Assembly: GCF_015354335.1 (NCBI RefSeq)
Contig: NZ_JADKYR010000001.1
Span: 186,001-250,000, forward strand
Direction: 5' to 3'
From: Methylophilus sp. 13
GTDB taxonomy: Bacteria > Pseudomonadota > Gammaproteobacteria > Burkholderiales > Methylophilaceae
Length of the DNA: 64,000 nt
In this document: one piece after another, positions 28,205 to 36,993 of the stretch
How positions within the stretch are numbered: the stretch's first letter is position 1
Layout of the letters: every line of letters starts with the position of its first letter
The notes under the pieces: model-generated
What the model saw: the letters and a program-made list of their open reading frames with translations, nothing else
Told to the model about the DNA's origin: nothing
Databases searched by the model: none
Made by a program: the position numbers and the translations under genes

Positions 28205-28803
28205 TGGCGGATGATTTCTACAACACTCTGCTGCACGTCAAGCAGGGGGCGATTGGCATCTATGACTCTGAAGCGTTGCGGATATTGGGCAGCCCGCGCC
28301 AGATATTGTGCGCGCAGCCGCTCAAAAAATGCCGCGCCCTGCGCTTCAAATTTATCCGGGGTGCGTGCGCCCGCCAACCGTTGCAGACTCACCTCTACCG
28401 GCACATCAAACAGCAAGGTCAGGTCTGGTTGCAAATCGCCCAGCACCCACTGCTCAAGCTGCTGCATTTTTTCCATGGCCAGGCCACGTGCGCCACATTG
28501 ATACGCATAAGAAGCATCGGTAAAACGGTCTGACAGCACAATCGCGTCACGCTGCAAGGCGGGCAGAATGACTTGCTGCAAATGCTCGGCGCGCGCTGCA
28601 AACATCAGCAGCGACTCAGTCTCCACATGCATCTCACGATGCAAGAGCAAGGCACGCAGCTCTTCGCCCAAAGCCGTGCCACCTGGTTCGCGCGTGGACA
28701 CCACTTCTCTGCCGGTCGCTTGCAGCAACTCCAGAATAATGGGGATATGCGTACTTTTACCCGCGCCATCCATGCCTTCCAGCGTAATAAACAACCCTGC
28801 CAT
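28198..28803 (-). CDS. tmk: Thymidylate kinase
   Basis: Phosphorylates dTMP to dTDP. The 201-residue protein shows the P-loop LEGMDGAGKSTH, the DRX-type FTDASYAYQCGARGL lid region after LSDRF, and STREPGGTALGEELR. Typical length, between mltG and holB. Confidence 0.96.
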   Translation of the reverse strand: MAGLFITLEGMDGAGKSTHIPIILELLQATGREVVSTREPGGTALGEELRALLLHREMHVETESLLMFAARAEHLQQVILPALQRDAIVLSDRFTDASYAYQCGARGLAMEKMQQLEQWVLGDLQPDLTLLFDVPVEVSLQRLAGARTPDKFEAQGAAFFERLRAQYLARAAQYPQRFRVIDANRPLLDVQQSVVEIIRQC

Positions 28804-28832
28804 GTCCCGATTTCCCTTTAACTTTACGACAA

Positions 28833-29837
28833 CTATTTTTTTAACTGGTACGCCCGCACCGCCTGGTTATGCGCTTCGAGTGTCGCGGTAAACACATGCC
28901 TGCCCTGGCCGTTGGCAACAAAATACAAGGCGTTGGTATTGGCCGGATGCAATGCCGCCTGAATCGAGGCCAGGCCAGGCAAAGCAATCGGCGTCGGCGG
29001 CAAGCCGCTGCGCGTATAGGTGTTATACGGCGTATCCGCCAGCAAGTCTTTTTTGCTGATATTGCCACTGTAACGCGTGCCCATGCCATAAATCACGGTG
29101 GGGTCAGTTTGCAGGCGCATGCCTTTGCGCAGGCGGTTCACAAACACACCGGCAATCTGCGGCCGTTCTTCTTCCACACCGGTTTCTTTCTCTACAATCG
29201 AGGCCATGATTAAGGCCTCATACATGGTACGGTAAGGCAGGCCCGATGCGCGTTGCTCCCACGCCTGATTCAAGTGCTGCACCATTTTTTGATAAGCGCG
29301 CTTATACAAATCAAGGTCACTGCTTTGCGCATCCAGAAAATACGTATCCGGGAAAAACCAGCCTTCGGGGGCATCGTTCTGGCCACTCACCTGTTGCATC
29401 AGTTCCTGGTCGGACAACATGAGCGTGTCATGGCGAATACCTGTCATTTGCGCCAGCTTTTGCCTGAAATCGGCAAAGGTTTTACCCTCGGTCAATTGCA
29501 GTTTGAACTGGTCAAACGTGCCATGCTTGAGCACATCAATGAGGCCCATCACTTGCAAGGGCGTATTAAAGGCATAATCGCCCGCCTGCAACTTGTTGGC
29601 ACTGCCCGTGAGTTTCACCACCAGCAAAAAACTGTAAGGCTCGGTGAGCACGCCTGAAGCCACCAACTGGTCGGCAATCGCACGCACACTGGCCCCGGCA
29701 GGAATTTGCATGCCTATGGTTTCTGAGGCCATGGGCAGCGGGCGGATCAAAAAGATCACGATCCAGATGGCTAATGCCAGTGTCGTCAGGCCCAACAAGG
29801 CCAGACTGTATTGAAAAAAACGTTTAATGAACAACAT
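28833..29837 (-). CDS. mltG: Endolytic murein transglycosylase MltG
   Basis: Inner-membrane lytic transglycosylase (YceG family) that cleaves nascent peptidoglycan strands. About 334 residues from MLFIKRFFQYSLALLGL; the longer frame from 29897 lies inside pabC. One N-terminal helix is followed by the YceG domain with DTYFLDAQS and catalytic-glutamate region ASIVEKETGVEEERPQIAGVFVNRL, then LQTDPTVIYG and YNTYTRSGLPPTPIALPG. The start overlaps the pabC end by 14 bases. Confidence 0.94.
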   Translation of the reverse strand: MLFIKRFFQYSLALLGLTTLALAIWIVIFLIRPLPMASETIGMQIPAGASVRAIADQLVASGVLTEPYSFLLVVKLTGSANKLQAGDYAFNTPLQVMGLIDVLKHGTFDQFKLQLTEGKTFADFRQKLAQMTGIRHDTLMLSDQELMQQVSGQNDAPEGWFFPDTYFLDAQSSDLDLYKRAYQKMVQHLNQAWEQRASGLPYRTMYEALIMASIVEKETGVEEERPQIAGVFVNRLRKGMRLQTDPTVIYGMGTRYSGNISKKDLLADTPYNTYTRSGLPPTPIALPGLASIQAALHPANTNALYFVANGQGRHVFTATLEAHNQAVRAYQLKK

Positions 29838-30663
29838 AATGCAACTGGGTTCTGAGGGTGTGTGCCCAATCATTGTGTGCCAATGGCTGCGCATCAAGCT
29901 GCGTCACCTGTAATACGCCATAGACACTGTTGGTGATAATCACGGCATCGGCAGTGAGCACATCTTGTACGGTCAACCGGGTCAAGCTGACCGGCTGGCC
30001 TTGCGTTTTATACCAGTCCAGAATTTTTTGCCGCATAACCCCGGCCACGCCACACTGGTCCAATATCGGGGTCATGACCTGCCCGGCCTTGTGAATAAAA
30101 AGATTGCCGCTCACTGCTTCGACCACCTGATCCTGGTAATCCAGCATCAAGCCGTCAAAAAAGCGGGGGTCTTTCAGTTCGGCCCGGGCCAAGACATTTT
30201 CTAGCCGGTTTAAGTGCTTGATGCCCGCTAACAAAGGCTGACTGGCCAGTCGGGTCTGGCACTGATAGAGCGCGACCCCATGGGTGTATATGGCCTCAGC
30301 ATAGACTGGCAAAGGGCTCCAGACAAACACGCGGGTTGGTTCGGAAATGGCGGGGGGCGCATAGCCGCGGGCACCATCACCACGCGTAATGATGATTTTG
30401 ACTACGCCGGATAATTTGGTCTCATCCTCACCGGCAGACATCAGGCTTTTGAATTCTTGCATCAGCAATTCAGCCGACGGACAGACCATCAGGATTTTGC
30501 TGCAATCCGCAACTAGGGTTTGATAATGCAGGGGCCAGTCTTGTAGTTCACCATCGAGCAGGCGCATGGTGCGAAATATGCCATCGCCATAAGCAAAACC
30601 GCGGTTGGTCGGGCTCACGCCGCTCACCAGTCTCCCATTCACGCAGTAACGCACCAAACTCAT
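29824..30663 (-). CDS. pabC: Aminodeoxychorismate lyase
   Basis: PLP enzyme of fold type IV that releases pyruvate from 4-amino-4-deoxychorismate to make p-aminobenzoate for folate. The 279-residue protein has NRGFAYGDGIFRTMR, the PLP lysine in AGIKHLNRLENVLAR, and an ending typical of class-IV enzymes (TRLTVQDVLTADAVIITNSVYGV). First gene of pabC-mltG-tmk-holB-pilZ-tatD. The folate link is relevant because the amine pathway in this window loads formaldehyde onto tetrahydrofolate. Confidence 0.93.
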   Translation of the reverse strand: MSLVRYCVNGRLVSGVSPTNRGFAYGDGIFRTMRLLDGELQDWPLHYQTLVADCSKILMVCPSAELLMQEFKSLMSAGEDETKLSGVVKIIITRGDGARGYAPPAISEPTRVFVWSPLPVYAEAIYTHGVALYQCQTRLASQPLLAGIKHLNRLENVLARAELKDPRFFDGLMLDYQDQVVEAVSGNLFIHKAGQVMTPILDQCGVAGVMRQKILDWYKTQGQPVSLTRLTVQDVLTADAVIITNSVYGVLQVTQLDAQPLAHNDWAHTLRTQLHYVVH

Positions 30664-30874
30664 GTTTCGCCATTAAATATCTGTGTTTCTAACAAGGCTG
30701 AACCTTACCATAAATCTGCTGGCACTGACGGGTGGCTGGCCAAAAATGCAGGCCAGCACACTGGAAAAATGCGGCAAATTAAAAGAATTAAAGGGTGTTC
30801 TAAAGTTTTTTTCTGGCATGCCGTTAACAAGATACGCGGTAATGTGAGCGAAATAATGATTAAGGGCTTCGATC

Positions 30875-31318
30875 ATGTCTATTTCAAGTATACAAAACAG
30901 CAATGTGTCGTCGTTATTGAACAAGGCTTACAACACGGATAACAGTGCTGCGACCGGCAAGGTGCAAACCACGGACAGCAAACAGGCTGATGAGACTCCG
31001 CAAACTGCGGCAGAAGCCGCTGTTGAAAGCGCCAAAGTGATTCTTGGGGGCCAACAGGCGCCACAAACCTACACAGCGCAAGGCTTGATGCAGCAATTAC
31101 GCCAGTACCAGCTCGACAACGCTACAGTAATGTTTGGGGACAACAGCGACGACGCCAATCAGGATGCACTGCCCGGTATGCTTGGCAATAACGCTGTGGA
31201 GTCAGACAGCAGCAGTCAGGACTGGGCTAGCACCATCAGCAAGAACCCAGGTCAGGCAGCCGTGATGGTCGAGCGCAGTAAAAGTAACTCCCTGAATACG
31301 ATCTTCAACAACAAATAA
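30875..31318 (+). CDS. Uncharacterised small soluble protein
   Basis: A 147-residue protein I do not recognise. It is rich in Ser, Asn, Gln, Ala and Asp, has no cysteine, no signal peptide and no membrane segment. Blocks such as SLLNKAYNTDNSAATG, AAVESAKVILGGQQAPQ and LMQQLRQYQLDN are separated by polar low-complexity linkers. It stands alone on the plus strand, divergent from pabC, and is followed by a large imperfect hairpin. The composition resembles small secreted or flagellum-associated proteins, but that is a guess. Confidence 0.6.
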   Translation: MSISSIQNSNVSSLLNKAYNTDNSAATGKVQTTDSKQADETPQTAAEAAVESAKVILGGQQAPQTYTAQGLMQQLRQYQLDNATVMFGDNSDDANQDALPGMLGNNAVESDSSSQDWASTISKNPGQAAVMVERSKSNSLNTIFNNK

Positions 31319-31327
31319 GTCGGCGAT

Positions 31328-31418
31328 CCGCTCAGCCTGAACGACGTCTGGACGCACCGCGCAGCAGGCGAATCTTAACGTCCCTGCGGCGTCAGCATTT
31401 TTTATGCTGAGCGGTTTT
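31328..31418 (+). other. Extended imperfect hairpin downstream of the 30875 gene
   Basis: CCGCTCAGC (31328-31336) pairs with GCTGAGCGG (31406-31414). Inside, GACG-CCGC can pair with GCGG-CGTC, and CAGCAT-5-ATGCTG offers an alternative local hairpin. TTTT follows at 31415. It could be a terminator with an extended stem, a structured 3' end or a small RNA. Confidence 0.5.
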
Positions 31419-31427
31419 AACCGGAGG

Positions 31428-31922
31428 TTAAACCTTCACAAACTGCCCAACCGGGTGCGCACTCAATAGGGCTTGCAAATCACTGCCACTCAGCGCCAGT
31501 GCATAGCCCAGCACACCACTGCCAATCACCACCCGATCGTAACTCAACACGCTTTGGTCAACCAGCACGCGCAAACCAGCGGGCAAGGCAATCGGCGGCA
31601 CTGCGCCAACCACATAGCCGGTGGCCTCAGGTACTTCGTCATATTCTGCCATACGGCACTTACGCTCACTCAAGTGCGCGCGCAACAAGGCCCAATCGGC
31701 ACGGCCAGCTCCCGCCACCGCGAGCAGACTAAAGCCAGTATGCTCCCCTTTAAACACGACACTACGCACGACCGATTGTGGATCCAGGCCTTGTGCTGTT
31801 AGCAGCTCTTCTAGGCTGCGAATCGGTTTTTTGTCTTCGCTGAGCGGGATTTCGATGACCTCGAACGCGATGTGTTGCTGCTCGAGCAAACGGGTTACCG
31901 GGGAATCTAAAGTTACACGCAT
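31428..31922 (-). CDS. YbaK/ProX-family aminoacyl-tRNA deacylase-like protein
   Basis: A 164-residue protein from MRVTLDSPVTRLLEQ; upstream codons to 31988 lack family features. It has the YbaK/ProRS-editing fold: VRSVVFKGEHTGFSLLAVAGAGRADWALLR, the conserved EYDEVPEATGYVVGAVPPIALP, and VLVDQSVLSYDRVVIGSG. Relatives hydrolyse mischarged Cys- or Ala-tRNA(Pro). The exact substrate cannot be told from sequence. Monocistronic on the minus strand. Confidence 0.85.
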   Translation of the reverse strand: MRVTLDSPVTRLLEQQHIAFEVIEIPLSEDKKPIRSLEELLTAQGLDPQSVVRSVVFKGEHTGFSLLAVAGAGRADWALLRAHLSERKCRMAEYDEVPEATGYVVGAVPPIALPAGLRVLVDQSVLSYDRVVIGSGVLGYALALSGSDLQALLSAHPVGQFVKV

Positions 31923-32113
31923 GGCTATTCCTTCAATATAACAAACTACATTAAATTCAACATTTAAATGCGCGGGTGCTTCTATCAATGCAAGTTGCTA
32001 AGCCAGACAAGACGCGACTAAAAAGTTTTGACGTCGCATATAGCGGATATGTAAGGAGACATTTTTTATACGCAACGCAGTATAGCGACGGAAATTGAGT
32101 TTATAGAAGTGCC

Positions 32114-32488
32114 CTATTGATATTCTGTATATTTAGCATTGCTCCCCTTGCATTTCTCAACCGGGTATTTTTGCGCATTCAACTCGATCTTGGCATGGGT
32201 GGCTGCAATCAAGTCTATGCCACACACCTCGGCAATCCGCAGCAGGTAAACAAAGGTGTCGGCCAGCTCTTGCCCAACTTTTTCGCGCGTGGCGGCATCC
32301 AACTGGCGGCTGTTATCCTCAGTCATCCATTGAAAATGCTCTACCACTTCTGCCGCCTCAACTATCATGGCCATGGCCAGATTTTTTGGGGAATGGAACT
32401 GCGCCCAGTCACGTGCCTGCACAAATGCATTAATGCGCTCACGCAAATTCAGTAAAGAGTCAGTCGTTTGGTGTTGGTGTTCAGTCAT
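32114..32488 (-). CDS. MazG-like nucleotide pyrophosphohydrolase
   Basis: A 124-residue all-alpha NTP pyrophosphatase from MTEHQHQTTDSLLNLRERI; a longer frame to 32605 overlaps the upstream gene. Metal-binding motif AMAMIVEAAEVVEHFQWM (ExxE) and GQELADTFVYLLRIAEVCGID (second acidic helix) match the RS21-C6/MazG-like dCTPase type, which removes non-canonical or excess dNTPs. It is 34 bases downstream of the GGDEF/EAL gene on the same strand. Confidence 0.88.
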   Translation of the reverse strand: MTEHQHQTTDSLLNLRERINAFVQARDWAQFHSPKNLAMAMIVEAAEVVEHFQWMTEDNSRQLDAATREKVGQELADTFVYLLRIAEVCGIDLIAATHAKIELNAQKYPVEKCKGSNAKYTEYQ

Positions 32489-32522
32489 AAATAAACTCAA
32501 TAAAACAATAAGATGGGAAGCT

Positions 32523-34766
32523 TTATTGCTGCGCAAGCAACGCTGCAAATTCATCGGCAGGCAAGGGTCGGCTAAATAGATAACCTTGCATCTCGTCACA
32601 GTCATGCGATTGCAGAAATTCGAGCTGTGCCTGGGTTTCTACCCCTTCTGCGATCACTGTTAATCCCAGACTTTGTGACATTTTGATAATCGCAGTGACA
32701 ATTGCCGCATCGTTAGCATCCACTTGTATATCACGAATAAAGCTTTTATCGATTTTAATGGTATTTACCGGCAATAGCTTGAGATATGACAGGCTGGAAT
32801 ATCCTGTCCCAAAATCATCTACTGATAACCGGACACCCATCTCTTTGAGCTTGTTCAAATCGTTAATCACGGTCACCTCAGTCTGAATCGCAACGCTTTC
32901 AGTCACCTCCAGTTCGAGATGATAGGGTTGCAGGCCCGTTTGTAATAACACTTTAGTCACTTCTTGTGTAAAGTGCGCATGGTGCAACTCAACCACCGAA
33001 ACATTAATCGCAATGGGAATCTCGGGCAAACCGGAGTCTTGCCACTTTTTATTTTGCGTACACGCCTCGCGCAATACCCAATGACCAATGCCTCTGATCA
33101 AGCCAGAGTCTTCGGCAATCTTGATAAAACGATCTGGCATCATCATACCCCATTGCGGATGCACCCATCGGATCAGAGCCTCAGCGCCGATGATCTTGCC
33201 GGTTTTGATGCTGACTTTTGGCTGATAAAAAAGCAGTAACTCATTGTTTGATATTGCTTTTTGCAAACTGTTTTCCATCGTAAGCTGAGCCGCGACACGT
33301 GCACTCATTTCCTTGGTAAAAAACTGGTAATTATTTCTACCTGAATTTTTGGCATGATACATTGCCGCATCTGCATGTCGTGTCAGCACATCGACATTGT
33401 CGCCATCATCAGGATATACGGCAATCCCAATACTGGCCGTGATAAACAACTCGTGATTTGCGATGCTGATCGGGTCCTTGATGGAAAACAGTATTTTTTG
33501 TGCGATTTCGGCTGGGACGGCATCATCTGTTAACTCTGGCAACAACACTACAAACTCATCCCCGCCCTGGCGACTGAGCGTGTCAGAGGCACGAATGCAC
33601 ATTTGCAGCTTTTTGCTCAATACTTTGAGCAATTGATCGCCCACTTCATGGCCCAGGGTATCATTCACCCGCTTGAAGTGATCTATGTCAAAAAACAGAA
33701 TGGCCAGCTTGGAACCCCTTCTTTTCGCTGCACTGATCGCTTGCGTAATACGGTCTGTCAGTAACAGTCGATTCGGTAAGTCGGTCAGATAATCATGCTC
33801 GGCAAGGTAGGTCATTTTTTGTGCCATCTGACGTGCATCACTCACATCATGAAACACCAGCACGACCCCTAGAATATTGCCATCCTGATCACGAATCGGC
33901 GCCGCAGAATCTTCAATCGCATATTCAGCGCCAGATTTGGCGATCAGCAAGGTATGATTGGCCAGTCCGCAGACCTTGTTGTGCGCCAGCACCACATCCA
34001 CCGGGTTGGCTGCCAGCTTGCGGGTGCTTTCATTCAAAATCCTGAACACCTCCAGAATCGGCCGCCCCGCTGCCTCAGCTTTGCTCCAGCCTGTCATTTT
34101 TTCGGCCACTGGATTCAGATAAGTCACCTCGGACTGCATATTGGTGGTGATCACCGCATCGCCGATGGACTCCAGCGTGACAATTGCCAATTGTTTCTGT
34201 TTAAACAACTCAAGTTCTGTGCGTTTTCTTTGTTCGATCTCCTGTCTTAAACTCGCATTGATATTGCTCAGATCTTCTGTACGCGCCTTGACCAGATGCT
34301 CAAGATTCAAATTCAATTTTGCCAAGGCCTGTTCTGCGAGCAATCGTTTCTGCACTTCGGACTCTAGCCTGGCAATGGTTGTTTTTAGCTGCTTGGTACT
34401 GGTAATCGTCAACGCAACTGGCATCAAGCGCCAAAGCATCACTGCCGTGATCCCTGAAGCCACGGCTGTTAAGCATTTCATTGTGGCATCAAGCCAATAG
34501 GCTGGCTCCCAAATGGTTGCAATTGCAATCAAATGCGTTGTTCCACAGGCAAAGATAAACAGGGAAAACATGAAAAATACCCAGTTAAACTCCAAGTCAG
34601 CGCGTTTTTTAACCAGATAAAGCAATGCCATCGGAATCGTATAGTAAGAAATCGCAATGACAGTGTCAGAAACAACATACATCCACAACAGGACGGGCGT
34701 CCATAAATAGCAGTGGCCATGGGGCATGAAGTTATCAGGGACCAACAAACTCAACAAAGCATCCAT
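32523..34766 (-). CDS. Ethylene-receptor-like membrane domain, PAS, GGDEF and EAL protein
   Basis: A 747-residue c-di-GMP enzyme candidate. Residues about 20-115 are a three-helix membrane domain resembling plant ETR1: VVSDTVIAISYYTIP and FIFACGTTHLIAIATIW. Asp34, Cys74 and His78 keep the 40- and 4-residue spacing of ETR1 Asp25, Cys65 and His69, where Cys and His hold the copper that binds ethylene. A coiled coil (about 120-180), a PAS domain (about 200-320), an intact GGDEF (about 400) and an intact EAL (about 528, with DDFGTGYSSL and EGVETQAQ) follow. Both catalytic motifs are complete, so it could make and break c-di-GMP. The ligand (ethylene or another small gas) is inference. Confidence 0.88.
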   Translation of the reverse strand: MDALLSLLVPDNFMPHGHCYLWTPVLLWMYVVSDTVIAISYYTIPMALLYLVKKRADLEFNWVFFMFSLFIFACGTTHLIAIATIWEPAYWLDATMKCLTAVASGITAVMLWRLMPVALTITSTKQLKTTIARLESEVQKRLLAEQALAKLNLNLEHLVKARTEDLSNINASLRQEIEQRKRTELELFKQKQLAIVTLESIGDAVITTNMQSEVTYLNPVAEKMTGWSKAEAAGRPILEVFRILNESTRKLAANPVDVVLAHNKVCGLANHTLLIAKSGAEYAIEDSAAPIRDQDGNILGVVLVFHDVSDARQMAQKMTYLAEHDYLTDLPNRLLLTDRITQAISAAKRRGSKLAILFFDIDHFKRVNDTLGHEVGDQLLKVLSKKLQMCIRASDTLSRQGGDEFVVLLPELTDDAVPAEIAQKILFSIKDPISIANHELFITASIGIAVYPDDGDNVDVLTRHADAAMYHAKNSGRNNYQFFTKEMSARVAAQLTMENSLQKAISNNELLLFYQPKVSIKTGKIIGAEALIRWVHPQWGMMMPDRFIKIAEDSGLIRGIGHWVLREACTQNKKWQDSGLPEIPIAINVSVVELHHAHFTQEVTKVLLQTGLQPYHLELEVTESVAIQTEVTVINDLNKLKEMGVRLSVDDFGTGYSSLSYLKLLPVNTIKIDKSFIRDIQVDANDAAIVTAIIKMSQSLGLTVIAEGVETQAQLEFLQSHDCDEMQGYLFSRPLPADEFAALLAQQ

Positions 34767-35057
34767 AGCAGCCTCTTAGTTGACTCTTAATTGTTGAAAT
34801 GTGACGACTTAAATCTGCTTAATCACGTTCAGCATAAGAAATGCTAACGATAATATTTGCCACTATAATTTATACTAAACAATAGAAATGCGGGTCAGAT
34901 AAAACAATCATTAACATTTGATCCAAGCGTGCACTTTGAGACTGCAATGCAATCTGCCAGCGCCTGTCGTCCTTCACAGACACTAGAGATTGCAGCGGAT
35001 GAATACATGCGACCTACATTGATGCATAAGGCATCGACGGATAAGAATACAACTGCC

Positions 35058-36209
35058 CTATTTACGGTTACTTCCTGCCACCATCTTGATTTCAAACAAC
35101 CGGCATTCCAATGGGCCGTTATACAGTGGTGTTTTCTTGCTGGGGCTCAGACGCATGAGCTTGGGCAGGCGCAAGTCGTTGGTCAGGAAATAGGTATTCC
35201 AGCCAGAGAACTTCTGTTTGAGCGCAGCGGCCATTTCGGGGTACAAGGCGGCCAAGGTCTCATCTTCACCAATACGCACGCCATAAGGCGGATTGGCGAC
35301 CAGAACACCGCTGTCAGCTGGCGGCACCACTTGCGTGAATTCCCAGTGTGTCAGTTGTACGGCGTCCAGCCAGCCCGCCATTTCCAGGTTCTGCTTGGTG
35401 ACGCGTACGGCACGTAAATCCATATCCGAGCCGTAAATGCTCTGGAAACTGACCGGCTTGGCAGCTTTGGCCGCGGCATTGCGGATTTTACGGAAAGTAT
35501 CAGATTCAAAGTTTTTGAGTTTTTCAAAGCCGAAATTGCGATTTAAACCAGGCGCAATATTGAGAGCCATCATCACCGCCTCAAGCAAAAAGGTGCCACT
35601 GCCACACATGGGATCCAGCAAGGCCTGGCCCGGCTGCCAGCCGGTGAGCTTGAGAATGCCCGCGGACAGGTTTTCACGCAACGGCGCTTCTATGCTGTTT
35701 TTGCGGTTGCCGCGCTGGTACAGCGGGTTGCCGGAAGTATCGACATACAGTTGGTAGCTGTCGCTGGTAAGATATACATGCACGCGGACCGCAGGTTCAC
35801 GCGTATCGATATTAGGACGGCTGCCAACGGCCTGGCGGAATTTATCACAGATGGCATCTTTGACGCGCAGGGTAATAAATTCCAGGCTTTTGAGCGGGCT
35901 GCGCACGGCCGTGACCTTGACCATCATGCTGTGTTTGACATCAAACCAGTTAGGCCAGTTAATTTTGAGCGCGCCCTGGTAAATATCGTCTTCTTTCAGA
36001 TACTGGCCCCGCCCCACTTGCATGAGAATGCGCGTGGCGACACGCGAATGCAGGTTGGCGTGATAGCACGCCGACAACTCGCCGCTAAAACTGGCACCGC
36101 CATCGGTGGCTTTAATGTCGCGCGCCCCGCTCTGCTTGAGTTCGTCGACGAGAATGGCTTCCAGGCCACGTGGGCAGGTTGCGAAAAAATGATTCAGAAA
36201 ATTAGCCAC
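35058..36209 (-). CDS. RlmL-like rRNA m2G methyltransferase (THUMP + methylase)
   Basis: A 383-residue RNA methyltransferase. It has an N-terminal THUMP-type region (HFFATCPRGLEAILVDELKQSGA, DTREPAVRVHVYLTSDSYQLYVD) and a C-terminal Rossmann methylase with LLDPMCGSGTFLLEAVMMALN and the catalytic ANPPYGVRIGED. It corresponds to the RlmL half of E. coli RlmKL, which makes m2G2445 of 23S rRNA, without the RlmK half. Its start overlaps the spermidine-synthase-like gene by eight bases. Confidence 0.9.
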   Translation of the reverse strand: MANFLNHFFATCPRGLEAILVDELKQSGARDIKATDGGASFSGELSACYHANLHSRVATRILMQVGRGQYLKEDDIYQGALKINWPNWFDVKHSMMVKVTAVRSPLKSLEFITLRVKDAICDKFRQAVGSRPNIDTREPAVRVHVYLTSDSYQLYVDTSGNPLYQRGNRKNSIEAPLRENLSAGILKLTGWQPGQALLDPMCGSGTFLLEAVMMALNIAPGLNRNFGFEKLKNFESDTFRKIRNAAAKAAKPVSFQSIYGSDMDLRAVRVTKQNLEMAGWLDAVQLTHWEFTQVVPPADSGVLVANPPYGVRIGEDETLAALYPEMAAALKQKFSGWNTYFLTNDLRLPKLMRLSPSKKTPLYNGPLECRLFEIKMVAGSNRK

Positions 36210-36993
36210 CGAGTTGAAACTCCTTGCCGTTATTGGGGTTTGCGCCTTGCAGGCGGTCTATGAGGCCGGGAAAGTTGATACGATGCGTCTGCATGGCGTC
36301 TTGCGAACGTTTGCGCAACGTCGCCAGATCCGGGATGGGCAGTTCGGCTTTAAAGCCGAACACGATGATGTTACCAGGCTTGCCGGTAGGCATCATGAGC
36401 ACGCGCTGGTCAAACGTCTGCTCCATGCGCTGCATGTAGATATCAAACTTTTTGTCCGAACCCCACAGGTTAATCGTAAACAAGCCATCCGGCGTCAGTG
36501 CATCGGCACAGTCGTCAAAAAAAGCCTGGGTGCAAAAGTCTGGCGGCAAGCCGTTGCTGCCAAAGGCATCCATCATGAGCCAGTCGACACTGCCAGGATG
36601 CTGCTGCAGATAGGCAATACCATCGCCTTCGATGATCTGTAATCGCGCATCGTCATCCGGCACAAAAAAATGGCTGCGGGCGACCTGGATCACTTGCGGA
36701 TTCAGTTCCACCACCGTTTGTTTGATCTGCGGACAATATTTCCATACATATTTGGCAATCGACCCGCCGCCCAGCCCAACCAGCAACAGTTTGCGCGCGT
36801 CCGGCTTAAACAACAAGCTGCTCATGGCGCCCCAGGAATAGGCCAGGACCAGCGCAAACGGATCTTTCACGCTCATACTGCTCTGTATGGTCGGCGAGCC
36901 CAAGTGCATGGAGCGCACGCCATCCATTTCGGTGACCTCCACCATTTCAAAGTCGGAGACGGCTTTGTGCACTTTACGGTTAAATTTAAACAT
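36202..36993 (-). CDS. Spermidine synthase-like methyltransferase-fold protein
   Basis: A 263-residue Rossmann-fold protein of the SpeE superfamily: LLLVGLGGGSIAKYVWKYCPQ, VVELNPQVIQVARSHF, IIEGDGIAYLQQHPGSVDWLMMDAF. Within the bacterial 'fused/short spermidine synthase-like' groups, polyamine activity is often unproven, and no speD is nearby. It is translationally coupled on both sides (eight-base overlaps) to an RNase II-like gene and an rRNA methylase. This hints at RNA metabolism rather than polyamine synthesis (inference). Confidence 0.82.
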   Translation of the reverse strand: MFKFNRKVHKAVSDFEMVEVTEMDGVRSMHLGSPTIQSSMSVKDPFALVLAYSWGAMSSLLFKPDARKLLLVGLGGGSIAKYVWKYCPQIKQTVVELNPQVIQVARSHFFVPDDDARLQIIEGDGIAYLQQHPGSVDWLMMDAFGSNGLPPDFCTQAFFDDCADALTPDGLFTINLWGSDKKFDIYMQRMEQTFDQRVLMMPTGKPGNIIVFGFKAELPIPDLATLRKRSQDAMQTHRINFPGLIDRLQGANPNNGKEFQLGG

